DNA from: JAYWXI01 sp036016955
GTDB taxonomy: Bacteria > Bacteroidota > Bacteroidia > Flavobacteriales > Weeksellaceae
NCBI RefSeq assembly: GCF_036016955.1
Contig: NZ_JAYWXI010000008.1
Span: 1 to 64,000 of the forward strand
Reading direction: 5' to 3'
DNA length: 64,000 bases
In this document: positions 1 to 8,403 of the stretch, piece after piece
Position numbering within the stretch: the stretch's first letter is position 1
Layout of the letters: every line of letters begins with the position of its first letter
Made by a program: the position numbers and the translations under genes
The notes under the pieces: generated by a model
Databases searched by the model: none
Seen by the model: the letters and a program-made list of their open reading frames with translations, nothing else
Told to the model about the DNA's origin: nothing

Positions 1-836
1 ACAGAACTAAGTTGGTATATATCAATATACGAAAAACCTGTAAAACAACTAAAAAGGGCTAAATCCCTAACTAATTCTATGAGCTTTTTCATTCTTTCAG
101 AAAAATCATCATAAGGTGTGTATTCAATGAGTTTTATAATCTCTGATTTTAAGAGATAACCTCTATCTTTTGGTACAAGTGTATTTTTATAGTGCCGAAA
201 AGGATTAACAATAATGATGTTGTCATTTAACGCTCTTTTTATGGTTCGTAAAAGCGGTCCCATATTACCATAAATACTATTGTGGTCTAACCCTCTCTCT
301 ATTCTAAGATAATAGTCATAATCATCAATAAAGGTTTTGTCAAGCTCTATCAATTCTATATCGTCTCTGTGAAGTTTTTCTTTAAGAAATCGTTCTAAAT
401 TTCCATAGGCATTTTTATGAGTATTATAACTTCCTGGGGCTCTCAATTTCTTCTCAACTTTGAGTTCAAAATCTTTGAGTAAACCCTGAAAGCATTTTAA
501 TAAGGTGTGCCCCGAATGTTCTCTGCCTAAATATCTATCTTTTACTTTTTTTGCAGTTACATACCCCTCGTATTTTAGCATATCGCTATAAATATTCTGG
601 ATATTGGTTTCAATGGCTTTTAATTTTTTGTTGATTTGCTTAGCTTCGTCGGTTTTTCCGCAAACCTGACTGTTTTGTAAATCCAACGAAGGAGATAAAC
701 TCAACTTGGTAGAAAAGGGTTCATTTTTTCCGTTAATGGTAATCCTTGCCATAATGGGAATAGTTCCATCGGCTTTCGGATTTTTTCTTTTTAGGTAAAA
801 CAATACTGTGAATGTTGTTCTTTTGGTCTGTTTCAT
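1..836 (-). CDS. Tyrosine recombinase (integrase), partial
   Basis: Reading the minus strand from the ATG at 836 gives an open frame of 278 codons that runs off the left edge, so the C-terminal catalytic part is missing. The start MKQTKRTTFTVLFYLKR is the usual beta-strand arm-binding domain of Bacteroidetes integrases. A SAM-like core-binding region follows (about residues 105-200), then the first catalytic-domain helices ending in FSCFTGFSYIDI near residue 268. In most tyrosine recombinases an arginine follows TG in this motif; here it is absent, as in IntDOT of the conjugative transposon CTnDOT, which has a serine. This points to an integrative or conjugative element integrase. The element boundary and att site are not visible, and no tRNA gene is seen nearby. 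The AT-rich 837-1088 stretch upstream should hold its promoter. Confidence 0.85.
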   Translation of the reverse strand, partial: MKQTKRTTFTVLFYLKRKNPKADGTIPIMARITINGKNEPFSTKLSLSPSLDLQNSQVCGKTDEAKQINKKLKAIETNIQNIYSDMLKYEGYVTAKKVKDRYLGREHSGHTLLKCFQGLLKDFELKVEKKLRAPGSYNTHKNAYGNLERFLKEKLHRDDIELIELDKTFIDDYDYYLRIERGLDHNSIYGNMGPLLRTIKRALNDNIIIVNPFRHYKNTLVPKDRGYLLKSEIIKLIEYTPYDDFSERMKKLIELVRDLALFSCFTGFSYIDIYQLSS

Positions 837-1088
837 CACTCCATATTTTATAGTTACTAAATTAGTTTCTATTGAGTAACAATGAAAGATGAAATTTTAC
901 GCAAATTACTGAAATATAACCTCTTTAATGAAAAACTTTCTATACAAATCAAGTAACTGATAAGTAACTCAACTTTGTCATTTGAGGTCAAATCTCAGTA
1001 AATCACAGTCTGCAAGTTAAAGGTAAATGAACAATTAATCTCTTATTTTACAACTAATTATGATTTTTTTCATAATTTTGCTTTTTGA

Positions 1089-1376
1089 CTAAATGTTTAT
1101 TTTATAGAATCTGCGGATAATTATTGTACTTTTTACTATCAAGACCATTTTGGAATAAAAAAAACACTCATTAGAACCACGCTAAAATCAATTTTGGAAC
1201 AAACCCAATCCGAAAAAATTCTTCGTAGTCATCGTTCGTTTATCATAAACTTAAAAAAGGTGATAAGTATTAAAGGTAATGCTCAAGGTTACAAATTGAG
1301 ACTACAAAATTGTGATTATGAAGTTCCTGTGTCTCGAAAATATATGGAAGAAGTAAAGAGTCAATTAAATGATTGA
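1089..1376 (+). pseudogene. LytTR response-regulator remnant
   Basis: The frame ending at 1376 encodes a nearly complete LytTR DNA-binding domain: ESADNYCTFYYQDHFG, then LRSHRSFIINLKKV and VPVSRKYMEEV, the usual landmarks of LytTR/AgrA-type regulators. The frame is closed upstream by TGA at 1086-1088 and no receiver domain precedes it. The first ATG-like start (1194) would cut the domain in half. I therefore read it as the 3' remnant of a LytTR-type two-component response regulator, broken when the flanking DNA was rearranged. A free-standing LytTR peptide starting from a non-standard codon is a less likely alternative. Base composition is AT-rich like the neighbouring integrase and lipoprotein genes. 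Confidence 0.65.
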
Positions 1377-1470
1377 TAATCAAAGTTTGACAAACACCAC
1401 ATTTCTTTGATAAACAGCCCTTTTATTTTCAAACCCCATTTTTTCATAGCAACTTTGCAATAAAAAAAAG

Positions 1471-2340
1471 ATGAAGCAACTATTTTTCATTGGTTTTTAT
1501 TGTGTCATTTTATCACTCACTTCTTGTCAACCTACTGCCCGACTTCTCAAATACATACCTTCTCAAAAAATTGAAAGACTAACTTTTGAAGAATCGTCTA
1601 ACAAGGATTTTCCATTTCATTGCAATGAATCTGAAAACGATTATATTAAGCAATTGAACGACAATTACGGATTACAAAATATGGTCAAAGGAAAAACGGA
1701 AATTGAAGCAGTCGGAATATTGACCAATTGGACAAATAAACAGTGGCCACATTCAGGAAATAATGTTCCATCAAAGTCTGATGCAATAAGCATTTTACGA
1801 GAGGCAAAGCAAGGGAAAAAATTCAGATGTGTGGAATATGGAATTGTAAATGCCTCTGTTTTAAATGCGGTAGGGTTAAAAGCCCGAACCATTGGACTGA
1901 AAACAAAAGACGTGGAAAAAGTTAAATATGCAGGCGGACACGTGGCTTCAGAAGTTTACCTTTCGTCATACAAAAAATGGATATTTGCAGACGCTCAATT
2001 TAACGTTATCCCATTCTTAAATGACATTCCTCTTAATGCTGTCGAGCTTCAAAAGGCTATTATAGGAAATAAACAAGAATTGCAGTTTAAACGAAACGGA
2101 ATTATTATTGACAGCAAAGAAAAAAGCGATTATTTAAAATTCATCTCAAAATATCTCTTCTATTTTGACATCAACTTTGACAATCGAATCGGAGTAGCAG
2201 ACAAAGAAAAACACAATGGATTCTATAAGTTAATGCTTGTTCCTATCGGTAAAGAAAAACCAAAAACTTTTCAACGAGATTCAAAAATTGAAGCAATTTA
2301 TACAAATTCCATAAATACTTTTTATACAATACCAAACTAA
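1471..2340 (+). CDS. Transglutaminase-like domain lipoprotein
   Basis: The protein has 289 residues. It starts with a lipoprotein signal peptide, with a hydrophobic stretch and lipobox LTSC (Cys19 would be lipidated), so it is exported and membrane anchored. The middle carries a transglutaminase-like (papain-fold) core: FRCVEYG with candidate nucleophile Cys120, GGHVASEVYL with His157, and WIFADAQFN with Asp174, in the order and spacing of a Cys-His-Asp triad. Such proteins are usually peptidases or amidases, or inactive binding versions; the substrate cannot be told. A CPBP protease gene follows 25 nt downstream on the same strand, so the two may be co-transcribed. The codon usage is AT-rich and differs from the core genes after 3.4 kb, which suggests acquired DNA. 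Confidence 0.75.
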   Translation: MKQLFFIGFYCVILSLTSCQPTARLLKYIPSQKIERLTFEESSNKDFPFHCNESENDYIKQLNDNYGLQNMVKGKTEIEAVGILTNWTNKQWPHSGNNVPSKSDAISILREAKQGKKFRCVEYGIVNASVLNAVGLKARTIGLKTKDVEKVKYAGGHVASEVYLSSYKKWIFADAQFNVIPFLNDIPLNAVELQKAIIGNKQELQFKRNGIIIDSKEKSDYLKFISKYLFYFDINFDNRIGVADKEKHNGFYKLMLVPIGKEKPKTFQRDSKIEAIYTNSINTFYTIPN

Positions 2341-2365
2341 TATAAAAGACTGAAACAAACTAAAA

Positions 2366-3091
2366 ATGCTCAATCTATTTCTTGAACCTATTTTACATAT
2401 TCTGATTTTAATTCCTTTTATCCTACTCTTGCTGAAAGAAAAGTTGGCATTAAATTTTCAAAGAATTTTCGCCTTTTCAATTTGCTATATCGTATATGAA
2501 ATCGCTCTTGTCTTACCCAAAATCAGTCCAATATTTGAATTTATAAAAAGCAGTTGGAATTGGGAAGGTAAATTATTCGGAATCGTTTGGGCAATAATCG
2601 CTTATTTCTTATTTAGAAACCTGTTCAGAGAAAATGACTTTTTCACTTTTCGGCAAAATAAGAAAGGCTTTAAAAGTGCTATAATTGGAGCGATTTCAAT
2701 TGTTATTTTATCAATAACTATTTGGTTCATTCTTGGAAAATCAACATTTGATTACGAAACATTGTTTTTTCAAATTTCACTTCCAGGAATAGATGAAGAA
2801 ATGATTTTCAGAGGAATTCTATTTGGACTTTTGCTAAGTTCATTAAAAGAAACTATTCCAGTAATAGGAAATCCAGCAACTTTAATTATCTCAATACTTT
2901 TTGGACTAACGCACGCATTAACTTTGGACAAAAGTTATTCTATAAATTTTGAACCGATTTACTTTATGCAAACAGCATTTGCAGGCTATGTTTGGGCTTG
3001 GATAACGCTGAAAAGCAGAAGCATTTTATTATCAATGATCTCACATAATTTGAGTAACTTTTTTGGAATTCTTGTAACAATGATTAAATAG
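2366..3091 (+). CDS. CPBP family intramembrane metalloprotease
   Basis: This 241-residue polytopic membrane protein carries the three conserved motifs of the CPBP (Abi/CAAX Rce1-like) family. Motif 1 is DEEMIFRG, with Glu144, Glu145 and Arg149. Motif 2 is FGLTHAL, with His183. Motif 3 is SHNLSN near residue 227. These residues bind zinc and activate water inside the membrane in Rce1-type enzymes. About seven hydrophobic segments are visible. Bacterial members act in bacteriocin self-immunity or membrane protein processing, but the substrate here is unknown. It lies 25 nt after the transglutaminase-like lipoprotein gene and shares its AT-rich composition, and it ends just before an attC-like element, so it could be part of a mobile cassette. 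Confidence 0.85.
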   Translation: MLNLFLEPILHILILIPFILLLLKEKLALNFQRIFAFSICYIVYEIALVLPKISPIFEFIKSSWNWEGKLFGIVWAIIAYFLFRNLFRENDFFTFRQNKKGFKSAIIGAISIVILSITIWFILGKSTFDYETLFFQISLPGIDEEMIFRGILFGLLLSSLKETIPVIGNPATLIISILFGLTHALTLDKSYSINFEPIYFMQTAFAGYVWAWITLKSRSILLSMISHNLSNFFGILVTMIK

Positions 3092-3100
3092 TGAAAAAAG

Positions 3101-3245
3101 AAAAACGGCATATAACAAGGTATTGCCGCAAGCGGACTGAAACTGTTTTTTAGAAACTTCAATTTATCTTTGAAATATCGTGTTTTAGTTAAAGTTAGGT
3201 GCTAAGAAGCCCTACTTTCGCAATACTTTTTCCGTTAGCAGCAGT
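3101..3245 (+). repeat. attC-like imperfect inverted repeat
   Basis: The stretch begins with TATAACAAGGTATTGCCGC (3111 on) and ends with GCAATACTTTTTCCGTTAGC (to 3239). GTATTGC at the left pairs with GCAATAC at the right, and the outer AAC and GTT pair too. The arms flank about 100 nt. This matches the general layout of integron attC sites (RYYYAAC at one end, GTTRRRY at the other) and lies right after a cassette-like gene. No integron integrase is seen in the window, so it could equally be a non-autonomous repeat of another kind. Confidence 0.4.
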
Positions 3246-3390
3246 TTGGCAAAAGTGGAGGGCAGTACTCACAGACAATTTTGAGGTTAATCAATCGCTG
3301 GATCTCCGCATAAACATTTGTAGCGAACCCCGCCCCGAGCACTCCTAACCTATTTTAACCTGATTTTCTAAGCCTCAGAGTCTTCCCAAC

Positions 3391-3422
3391 AAAAAAGCAT
3401 CCGCTTAAAACGGATGCTTTTA
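3391..3422 (-). terminator. Terminator of sucC
   Basis: The stem AAAGCATCCG / CGGATGCTTT with a 7-nt loop is flanked by A and T runs. It lies 19 nt downstream of the sucC stop codon in the minus direction. Confidence 0.8.
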
Positions 3423-3440
3423 CTTTATGATTTAAACAGC

Positions 3441-4631
3441 TTAAGCCAAAACTTCTTTCACCTTGTTTGCTGCTTCCTCCAGCGTAATTGCCGAGTGAAT
3501 AGGCAATCCTGCCTCGTCGATCAATTTCTTCGCTTCTTCGGCATTCGTTCCTTGCAATCTCACGATCAAAGGAACCGGGAACTCTCCTACAGCCTTGTAA
3601 GCATCCACAACCCCTTGGGCCACTCTGTCGCAACGCACAATTCCTCCAAAGATATTGATAAGGATTGCCTTAACGTTCGGATCTTTCAAAATGATGTCAA
3701 ATGCCGTCTTCACACGAGCAGCATCCGCCGTACCTCCTACATCCAAGAAGTTTGCAGGGTTACCACCGGACAATTTAATAATATCCATGGTGGCCATTGC
3801 CAAACCGGCACCGTTAACCATACAAGCCACATCACCGTCCAACTTCACGAAGTTAAGCCCGGCCTCTCCGGCCTCTACATCCATCGGATCCTCTTCTCTC
3901 TTATCTCTAAGTTCGGCCAAATCTTTGTGACGGAAAAGCGAGTTATCATCCAATGTCACCTTCGCATCCACCGCGATGATTTTATCGTCGGAGGTTTTAA
4001 GCACCGGATTAATCTCGAAAAGCGAAGCATCAATACCTACGTAAGCATTGTAAAGGTTGGTAATGAATTTGGTGAATTCTTTAAATGCATTACCGGAAAG
4101 CCCTAAATTAAATGCAATTTTACGGGCTTGAAACCCTTGCAAACCTATAGCTGGATCAATGGTCTCCTTATGAATCAAGTGAGGGGTTACTTCAGCCACG
4201 TGTTCGATATCCATCCCTCCTTCTGTGGAATAAACCACCGTATTTTTACCCTGAGCACGATCCAAAAGAATGGACACGTAGAACTCCTTGGTTTCGGACT
4301 CTCCCGGATAGTAAACATCCTCCGCAACCAAAACAGAGTTCACCAGCTTACCTTCAGCAGAAGTCTGAGGCGTCACCAAACGCATCCCGATAATGTTCTG
4401 CGCATTCTCTTTCAATTTATCCATGTTCGGAGAAAACTTTACGCCACCGCCTTTACCACGGCCTCCCGCGTGAACCTGAGCCTTAACGACCCATCCCTCG
4501 TTTCCTGTAAGCGCTTTCAACTTATCTGCAGCTTCTACCGCCTCATCAACGTTATTGGCTACAAACCCGCGCTGGATAGCAACGCCATACTTCGCTAAAA
4601 TCTCTTTAGACTGATACTCGTGAAGATTCAT
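3441..4631 (-). CDS. sucC: Succinyl-CoA synthetase (ADP-forming), beta subunit
   Basis: The 396-residue protein has the normal family length. It forms the nucleotide-binding half of succinyl-CoA synthetase, which makes ATP (or GTP) from succinyl-CoA in the TCA cycle. The start MNLHEYQSKEIL is typical. The ATP-grasp domain shows KAQVHAGGRGKGGGVK around residues 50-65. The C-terminal ligase domain shows NGAGLAMATMD and FLDVGG (about 270-295), then GGIVRCD near residue 330. The alpha subunit gene sucD is not adjacent, as often in Flavobacteriia. The gene has its own promoter (TAAATTTG at 4671-4678) and its own terminator, so it is probably monocistronic. Confidence 0.97.
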   Translation of the reverse strand: MNLHEYQSKEILAKYGVAIQRGFVANNVDEAVEAADKLKALTGNEGWVVKAQVHAGGRGKGGGVKFSPNMDKLKENAQNIIGMRLVTPQTSAEGKLVNSVLVAEDVYYPGESETKEFYVSILLDRAQGKNTVVYSTEGGMDIEHVAEVTPHLIHKETIDPAIGLQGFQARKIAFNLGLSGNAFKEFTKFITNLYNAYVGIDASLFEINPVLKTSDDKIIAVDAKVTLDDNSLFRHKDLAELRDKREEDPMDVEAGEAGLNFVKLDGDVACMVNGAGLAMATMDIIKLSGGNPANFLDVGGTADAARVKTAFDIILKDPNVKAILINIFGGIVRCDRVAQGVVDAYKAVGEFPVPLIVRLQGTNAEEAKKLIDEAGLPIHSAITLEEAANKVKEVLA

Positions 4632-4670
4632 AATATTTTTTTGTTAGATTTTCAATTTTTTAACGTTCCA

Positions 4671-4678
4671 CAAATTTA
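4671..4678 (-). promoter_or_regulatory. Promoter -7 box of sucC
   Basis: The minus strand reads TAAATTTG, matching the Bacteroidetes -7 consensus TAnnTTTG, about 40 nt upstream of the sucC start codon. Confidence 0.6.
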
Positions 4679-4901
4679 AGAAAAAGATGCAAACGACCGA
4701 ATCCGTGCACGATTTTTTTTGATTTTTTGTGAACAAAAACAGTTTGCTTCTCTTCCAACCTGCCCTCAAAAGCCTTCTCATTCGACTGAAAATCAACCTC
4801 AAAACCTCCACCAAACCTCAAAACGAAAAAAACGACCGAATCCCTGCCTGCAAAAACAATTCTCTGCCATCGGATTTAGAAGCTACATTTTCCAAATTCA
4901 C

Positions 4902-4909
4902 TATTTTTG
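4902..4909 (+). promoter_or_regulatory. Promoter -7 box of mutS2
   Basis: TATTTTTG matches the Bacteroidetes consensus TAnnTTTG and ends only 4 nt before the proposed GTG start at 4914. The mRNA would therefore be almost leaderless. This supports the GTG start over the longer upstream frame. Confidence 0.6.
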
Positions 4910-4913
4910 CACC

Positions 4914-7058
4914 GTGCATATCAATAAAAAAGACCTCGTAGAATTAGAGTTTCCGGAACTGCTTTCGGAAATTGCGCCTTTGGCCTACTCTCCCAAGACG
5001 GCAGACCAAATCATGAACCTTCGTCCAATGGCTTTGGAAGATGCCGAATTGGCTTTAAAAAAGACGTCGGAGTTTCTCACCAGTTTTGAAAGCGAAAATG
5101 CGATTCCCTTCAACGAATACGAAGATATTGAAGACGAATTAAAACTTATGCAGATTGAGAATTTCCGTTTGGACAATAAAGCCTTTATCAAAATAAAGGC
5201 CCTGACCGAACAAATCGGAAAACTCCAAAAATTTTTCCCTTCCCTTCCCGAAACGTTCCCACATTTGCTTGAAGAAGTCCGCCATCTTGAATTCCGCAAG
5301 GAAATCATCGATAAAATCGACAAGGTTTTCAACCGCTTTGGTGAGGTCAAAAACGATGCCTCGCCCGATCTTCACCTTTTACGAACCGAAATCCAGCAAG
5401 CCCGAAAGACCATCGACGAAAACTTTAACCGCGCACTCACCGCTTCTGCCGACTTCTTGGAAGACATTCGGGAAACCATCATCGAAGACCAAAGGGTTTT
5501 GGCCGTAAAATCCGGATTCAAAAAAAGAGTGGCAGGGCGAATCCTGGGGCTTTCCAAAACGGGATCCATCACCTACATCCAACCGGAGTCCGTCGTAAAT
5601 CCGTACTTCAAATTGAGAGAAAATCAGGAGGAAGAAAAAAAAGAAATCGACCGCATCCTTCGGAAATTAACCGCCGAAATAGCCCTCTATACGCCTGAAC
5701 TATCCGAATACCAAACCTATATTTTCAGGCTGGACCTCACTCGCGCCAAAGCCAAATTTGCAGAAAAAATCAACGGGGTTTTACCCAAAATCAACCGTCA
5801 TAAAACCCTAAGGCTAAAAGACGCCTACCATCCGTTGCTATGGCTTCAGAATACCGCCGAAAACAAAAAAATCCATCCCCAGACGCTTACCCTCACCGAA
5901 CACAATCGCATCATCTGCATTTCCGGGCCTAATGCCGGAGGAAAATCCATCACCTTAAAAACAATAGGGCTGCTGCAGTTGATGCTTCAAAGCGGTCTAT
6001 TGATTCCGGTGCATCCCAAGTCCGAAATGTTCTTCTTTGACAAAATCATGACGGATATCGGGGACAATCAATCCATCGAAAACCATCTTTCCACCTACTC
6101 GTCCCGGTTGAAGAAAATGGCAGGCATCATTCGTGAAGCCGACTCCAACACCCTTCTCCTGATCGACGAATTTGGTACGGGGTCCGATCCAGAACTCGGC
6201 GGGGCATTGGCTGAGAGTTTTTTGGAATTCTTTTACGACAAAAAGTCCTTTGCCATTATCACGACCCACTACACCAACATCAAGCTTGTTGTGGAGCAAC
6301 TGCCCAACGCCACCAATGCCGCCATGCTCTTTGACGAACATTCTTTAGAACCACTCTACAAATTGGAAGTCGGGCAAGCCGGAAGTTCCTTCACCTTCGA
6401 GGTGGCCGAAAAAAACCGAATCCCACGGTTCATCATTCAAAAAGCACGAAAAAAAGTGGAACGCGACGTGGTCAATTTGGATAAAACCATCGTAAAGCTG
6501 CAGCAGGAAAAATTTGAGGTCGAAAAACTAAAATCCAACCTCACCGAACAAAAAGAAAACGTGGAAGACAAAAGGGAAAACCTTCAGAAGCTAAACACCC
6601 AGCTGGAACAAAAACTTTTCAACTTCCAAAAACTTTACGAGGAGGAGCATCGCAAACTGCAATTCGGCAATAAGGTTGAGGCCTTCATCGAGGCCTACAT
6701 CAAAGGACGCCCCCGAAAAGACCTCGTCCGAGATTTCGTCAAAATACTGGAGCAGGAAAAATACCGAAAACTCGGCACCGACAAAGACGAATCCAAACGC
6801 CTGCAAATCATTAAGCGCAAAATCACCCAACAGCTTAAAAAAACAGACGTTAAAGAAAAAATTGCCCAAACCAACGAAAAATTAGAGCTCAAAAAGCAGC
6901 AGGAACGCGCCGTATGGCTCAAACCCGGGCAACGCGTCAGAATTGCGGGATCCACCAGCGTCGGCACCATCGAAGAAGTCCTAAAAAATGGAAAAGTTAC
7001 CGTGAATTACGGCAAGTTCAAAACCCAAATTAACGCCGACGAATTAGAACGAATCTAA
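4914..7058 (+). CDS. mutS2: MutS2 family ATPase, without Smr domain
   Basis: With the GTG start at 4914 the protein has 714 residues. The frame stays open for 65 more codons upstream, but that stretch is unlike MutS2 and lies before the promoter, so I reject it; the chosen start gives the family-typical beginning HINKKDLVELEFPELL. The ATPase domain has Walker A GPNAGGKS (about 338-345), then DIGDNQSIENHLSTYSS, Walker B LLIDEFGTGSDP (about 413-424) and TTHYTN. A long coiled coil (about 455-560) follows. The C-terminus ends in a small KOW-like beta domain, with no Smr nuclease domain. MutS2 proteins suppress recombination or act on stalled, collided ribosomes; which role applies here cannot be told. 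An NAD(P)-binding protein gene follows 6 nt later, so the two form an operon. Confidence 0.93.
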   Translation: MHINKKDLVELEFPELLSEIAPLAYSPKTADQIMNLRPMALEDAELALKKTSEFLTSFESENAIPFNEYEDIEDELKLMQIENFRLDNKAFIKIKALTEQIGKLQKFFPSLPETFPHLLEEVRHLEFRKEIIDKIDKVFNRFGEVKNDASPDLHLLRTEIQQARKTIDENFNRALTASADFLEDIRETIIEDQRVLAVKSGFKKRVAGRILGLSKTGSITYIQPESVVNPYFKLRENQEEEKKEIDRILRKLTAEIALYTPELSEYQTYIFRLDLTRAKAKFAEKINGVLPKINRHKTLRLKDAYHPLLWLQNTAENKKIHPQTLTLTEHNRIICISGPNAGGKSITLKTIGLLQLMLQSGLLIPVHPKSEMFFFDKIMTDIGDNQSIENHLSTYSSRLKKMAGIIREADSNTLLLIDEFGTGSDPELGGALAESFLEFFYDKKSFAIITTHYTNIKLVVEQLPNATNAAMLFDEHSLEPLYKLEVGQAGSSFTFEVAEKNRIPRFIIQKARKKVERDVVNLDKTIVKLQQEKFEVEKLKSNLTEQKENVEDKRENLQKLNTQLEQKLFNFQKLYEEEHRKLQFGNKVEAFIEAYIKGRPRKDLVRDFVKILEQEKYRKLGTDKDESKRLQIIKRKITQQLKKTDVKEKIAQTNEKLELKKQQERAVWLKPGQRVRIAGSTSVGTIEEVLKNGKVTVNYGKFKTQINADELERI

Positions 7059-7064
7059 AAACCC

Positions 7065-7727
7065 ATGAAAGCCCTTGTCATCGGAGCCACAGGCGCCACA
7101 GGAAAAAAGCTCGTCCAAAACCTTTTGAAAGACGACGATTATCGTGAAGTTCATATTTTCGCAAGGAATCCCGTGGCCTTTTCCCACGAAAAACTCACCG
7201 TTCATTGCATTGACTTCAACCGTCCCGAACAATGGAAACACAACGTTTGCGGTGAGGTCTTATTTTCTTGTTTGGGAACCACGCTCAAAACCGCCGGAAG
7301 CAAGGCTCAACAACGAAAAGTGGATTTCGATTACCAGTTTCATTTTGCCCAAGCTGCAAAATCCAACCACGTTAACCATTACGTTTTGGTTTCGTCCTAT
7401 GGAGCCGATGCGCGGTCTTCGTTTTTCTACCCCCGAATGAAAGGAGAACTGGAAGAAGCTGTTGTAAAATTAGATTTCAATCAAACCACCATCTTCCGCC
7501 CCGGCATGTTGGAACGGGAAAACTCGGATCGTCCCGCAGAAGTATGGGGCGTCAAAATATCGAAACTATTTCTCCGATGGGGAAGACTAAAAGCCTACCG
7601 CCCCTTGCCCGTCGAACAACTGGCCAAAGCCATGATCAACCGCTCCAAACAGAACCAAAAAGGAACAGCCGTGGTCAGTTTGGACGAAATCCTCCCCCTT
7701 GCCACGGCCGAAACTTCCTCTTACTAA
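7065..7727 (+). CDS. NAD(P)H-binding protein, atypical SDR (HTATIP2-like)
   Basis: The protein has 220 residues and a Rossmann fold with the N-terminal dinucleotide motif GATGATGKK (residues 8-16) of the extended/atypical short-chain dehydrogenase class. Further landmarks are LFSCLGTT, VLVSSYGAD and FYPRMKGELEE, where the tyrosine and lysine of the usual YxxxK site appear as Y..MK, and FRPGML. This pattern is that of the HTATIP2/NmrA-like group, whose bacterial members are mostly of unknown substrate. It begins 6 nt after the mutS2 stop codon and is surely co-transcribed with it, although no functional link is evident. Confidence 0.82.
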   Translation: MKALVIGATGATGKKLVQNLLKDDDYREVHIFARNPVAFSHEKLTVHCIDFNRPEQWKHNVCGEVLFSCLGTTLKTAGSKAQQRKVDFDYQFHFAQAAKSNHVNHYVLVSSYGADARSSFFYPRMKGELEEAVVKLDFNQTTIFRPGMLERENSDRPAEVWGVKISKLFLRWGRLKAYRPLPVEQLAKAMINRSKQNQKGTAVVSLDEILPLATAETSSY

Positions 7728-7737
7728 AAGACAAGAG

Positions 7738-8139
7738 TTACATCTTGGTGAATTTCATCAAAAGTAAGCTCCCTTTGTAAAGCTCCAGTACATTACCGTT
7801 AACCCTGTAACGATCGGCTTGGCGAAGCATATTCAAGAAATTGGATTCCGTGGTCATCTGATCGCAAGCCATACGTGTCGAGCCGATATTCTGAGCCGAA
7901 AAACGCCCCACCGAAGCATCCAAAGTCAATTCGCCAAAATAATTATTACACCCTGCATTCCCCGAAATTTTATCGGCTTCCAACACCAAAGTAGGGCTCT
8001 TTCCCTTAACCGAATCCACCAGGGTCCACTGCGTTCCGGCAATAGAGGTCTGCTTTTTCCCCACCGTGCTCCCCGTCGATACCGAAGAACAAGAACTAAC
8101 GAAGAGCGCCGACAGCACCCCGAAAATCATTTTTTTCAT
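7738..8139 (-). CDS. META domain lipoprotein (HslJ-like)
   Basis: The 133-residue protein begins with a lipoprotein signal peptide (MKKMIFGVLSALFVSSCSS; lipobox VSSC, Cys17). The remainder is one META domain: GTQWTLV at its start, GNAGCNNYFGEL with the conserved Asn-Gly-Cys-Asn type turn, and STRMACDQMTTE. META domain proteins such as E. coli HslJ are small envelope proteins linked to stress or antibiotic tolerance; their molecular role is poorly known. The gene runs convergent to the operon before it, with 10 nt between the stop codons. Confidence 0.88.
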   Translation of the reverse strand: MKKMIFGVLSALFVSSCSSVSTGSTVGKKQTSIAGTQWTLVDSVKGKSPTLVLEADKISGNAGCNNYFGELTLDASVGRFSAQNIGSTRMACDQMTTESNFLNMLRQADRYRVNGNVLELYKGSLLLMKFTKM

Positions 8140-8346
8140 AACATCTCAATATTAAGGTCAAATTTAGACATTTTTTAAACCCTATACAATAAAATCCGTG
8201 CCACGCTCCTCCTGCCGCCCTGCTGCGCGCCTTCAGTTCTGTTGAAAAATAGAATAAATTCAAACTTGACCACACCGATATATAAAATCAATCCCCTTGA
8301 TTTAAAGCCATTAACAACACAAAAAAGAAAAAAAACACAAAATTAT

Positions 8347-8378
8347 ATTGTGCGCAATTAAATTTCGCCTTATATTTG
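8347..8378 (+). promoter_or_regulatory. ohrR promoter with overlapping candidate operator
   Basis: TATATTTG (8371-8378) is a good -7 box. Just upstream, ATTGTGCGCAAT (8347-8358) is an inverted repeat with a single T:G mismatch pair, and it supplies the TTG of a -33 box. A dimeric regulator bound there would block the promoter. Self-repression by the MarR/OhrR protein encoded next is the natural guess, but it is inferred only. Confidence 0.45.
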
Positions 8379-8403
8379 CAGTGTCATTTAAGACCCCTTG
8401 AAA

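Noticed and set aside
4719..4913. 65-residue N-terminal extension of MutS2
   Set aside because: It lies upstream of the likely promoter and is unlike the family; the GTG at 4914 gives the normal start.
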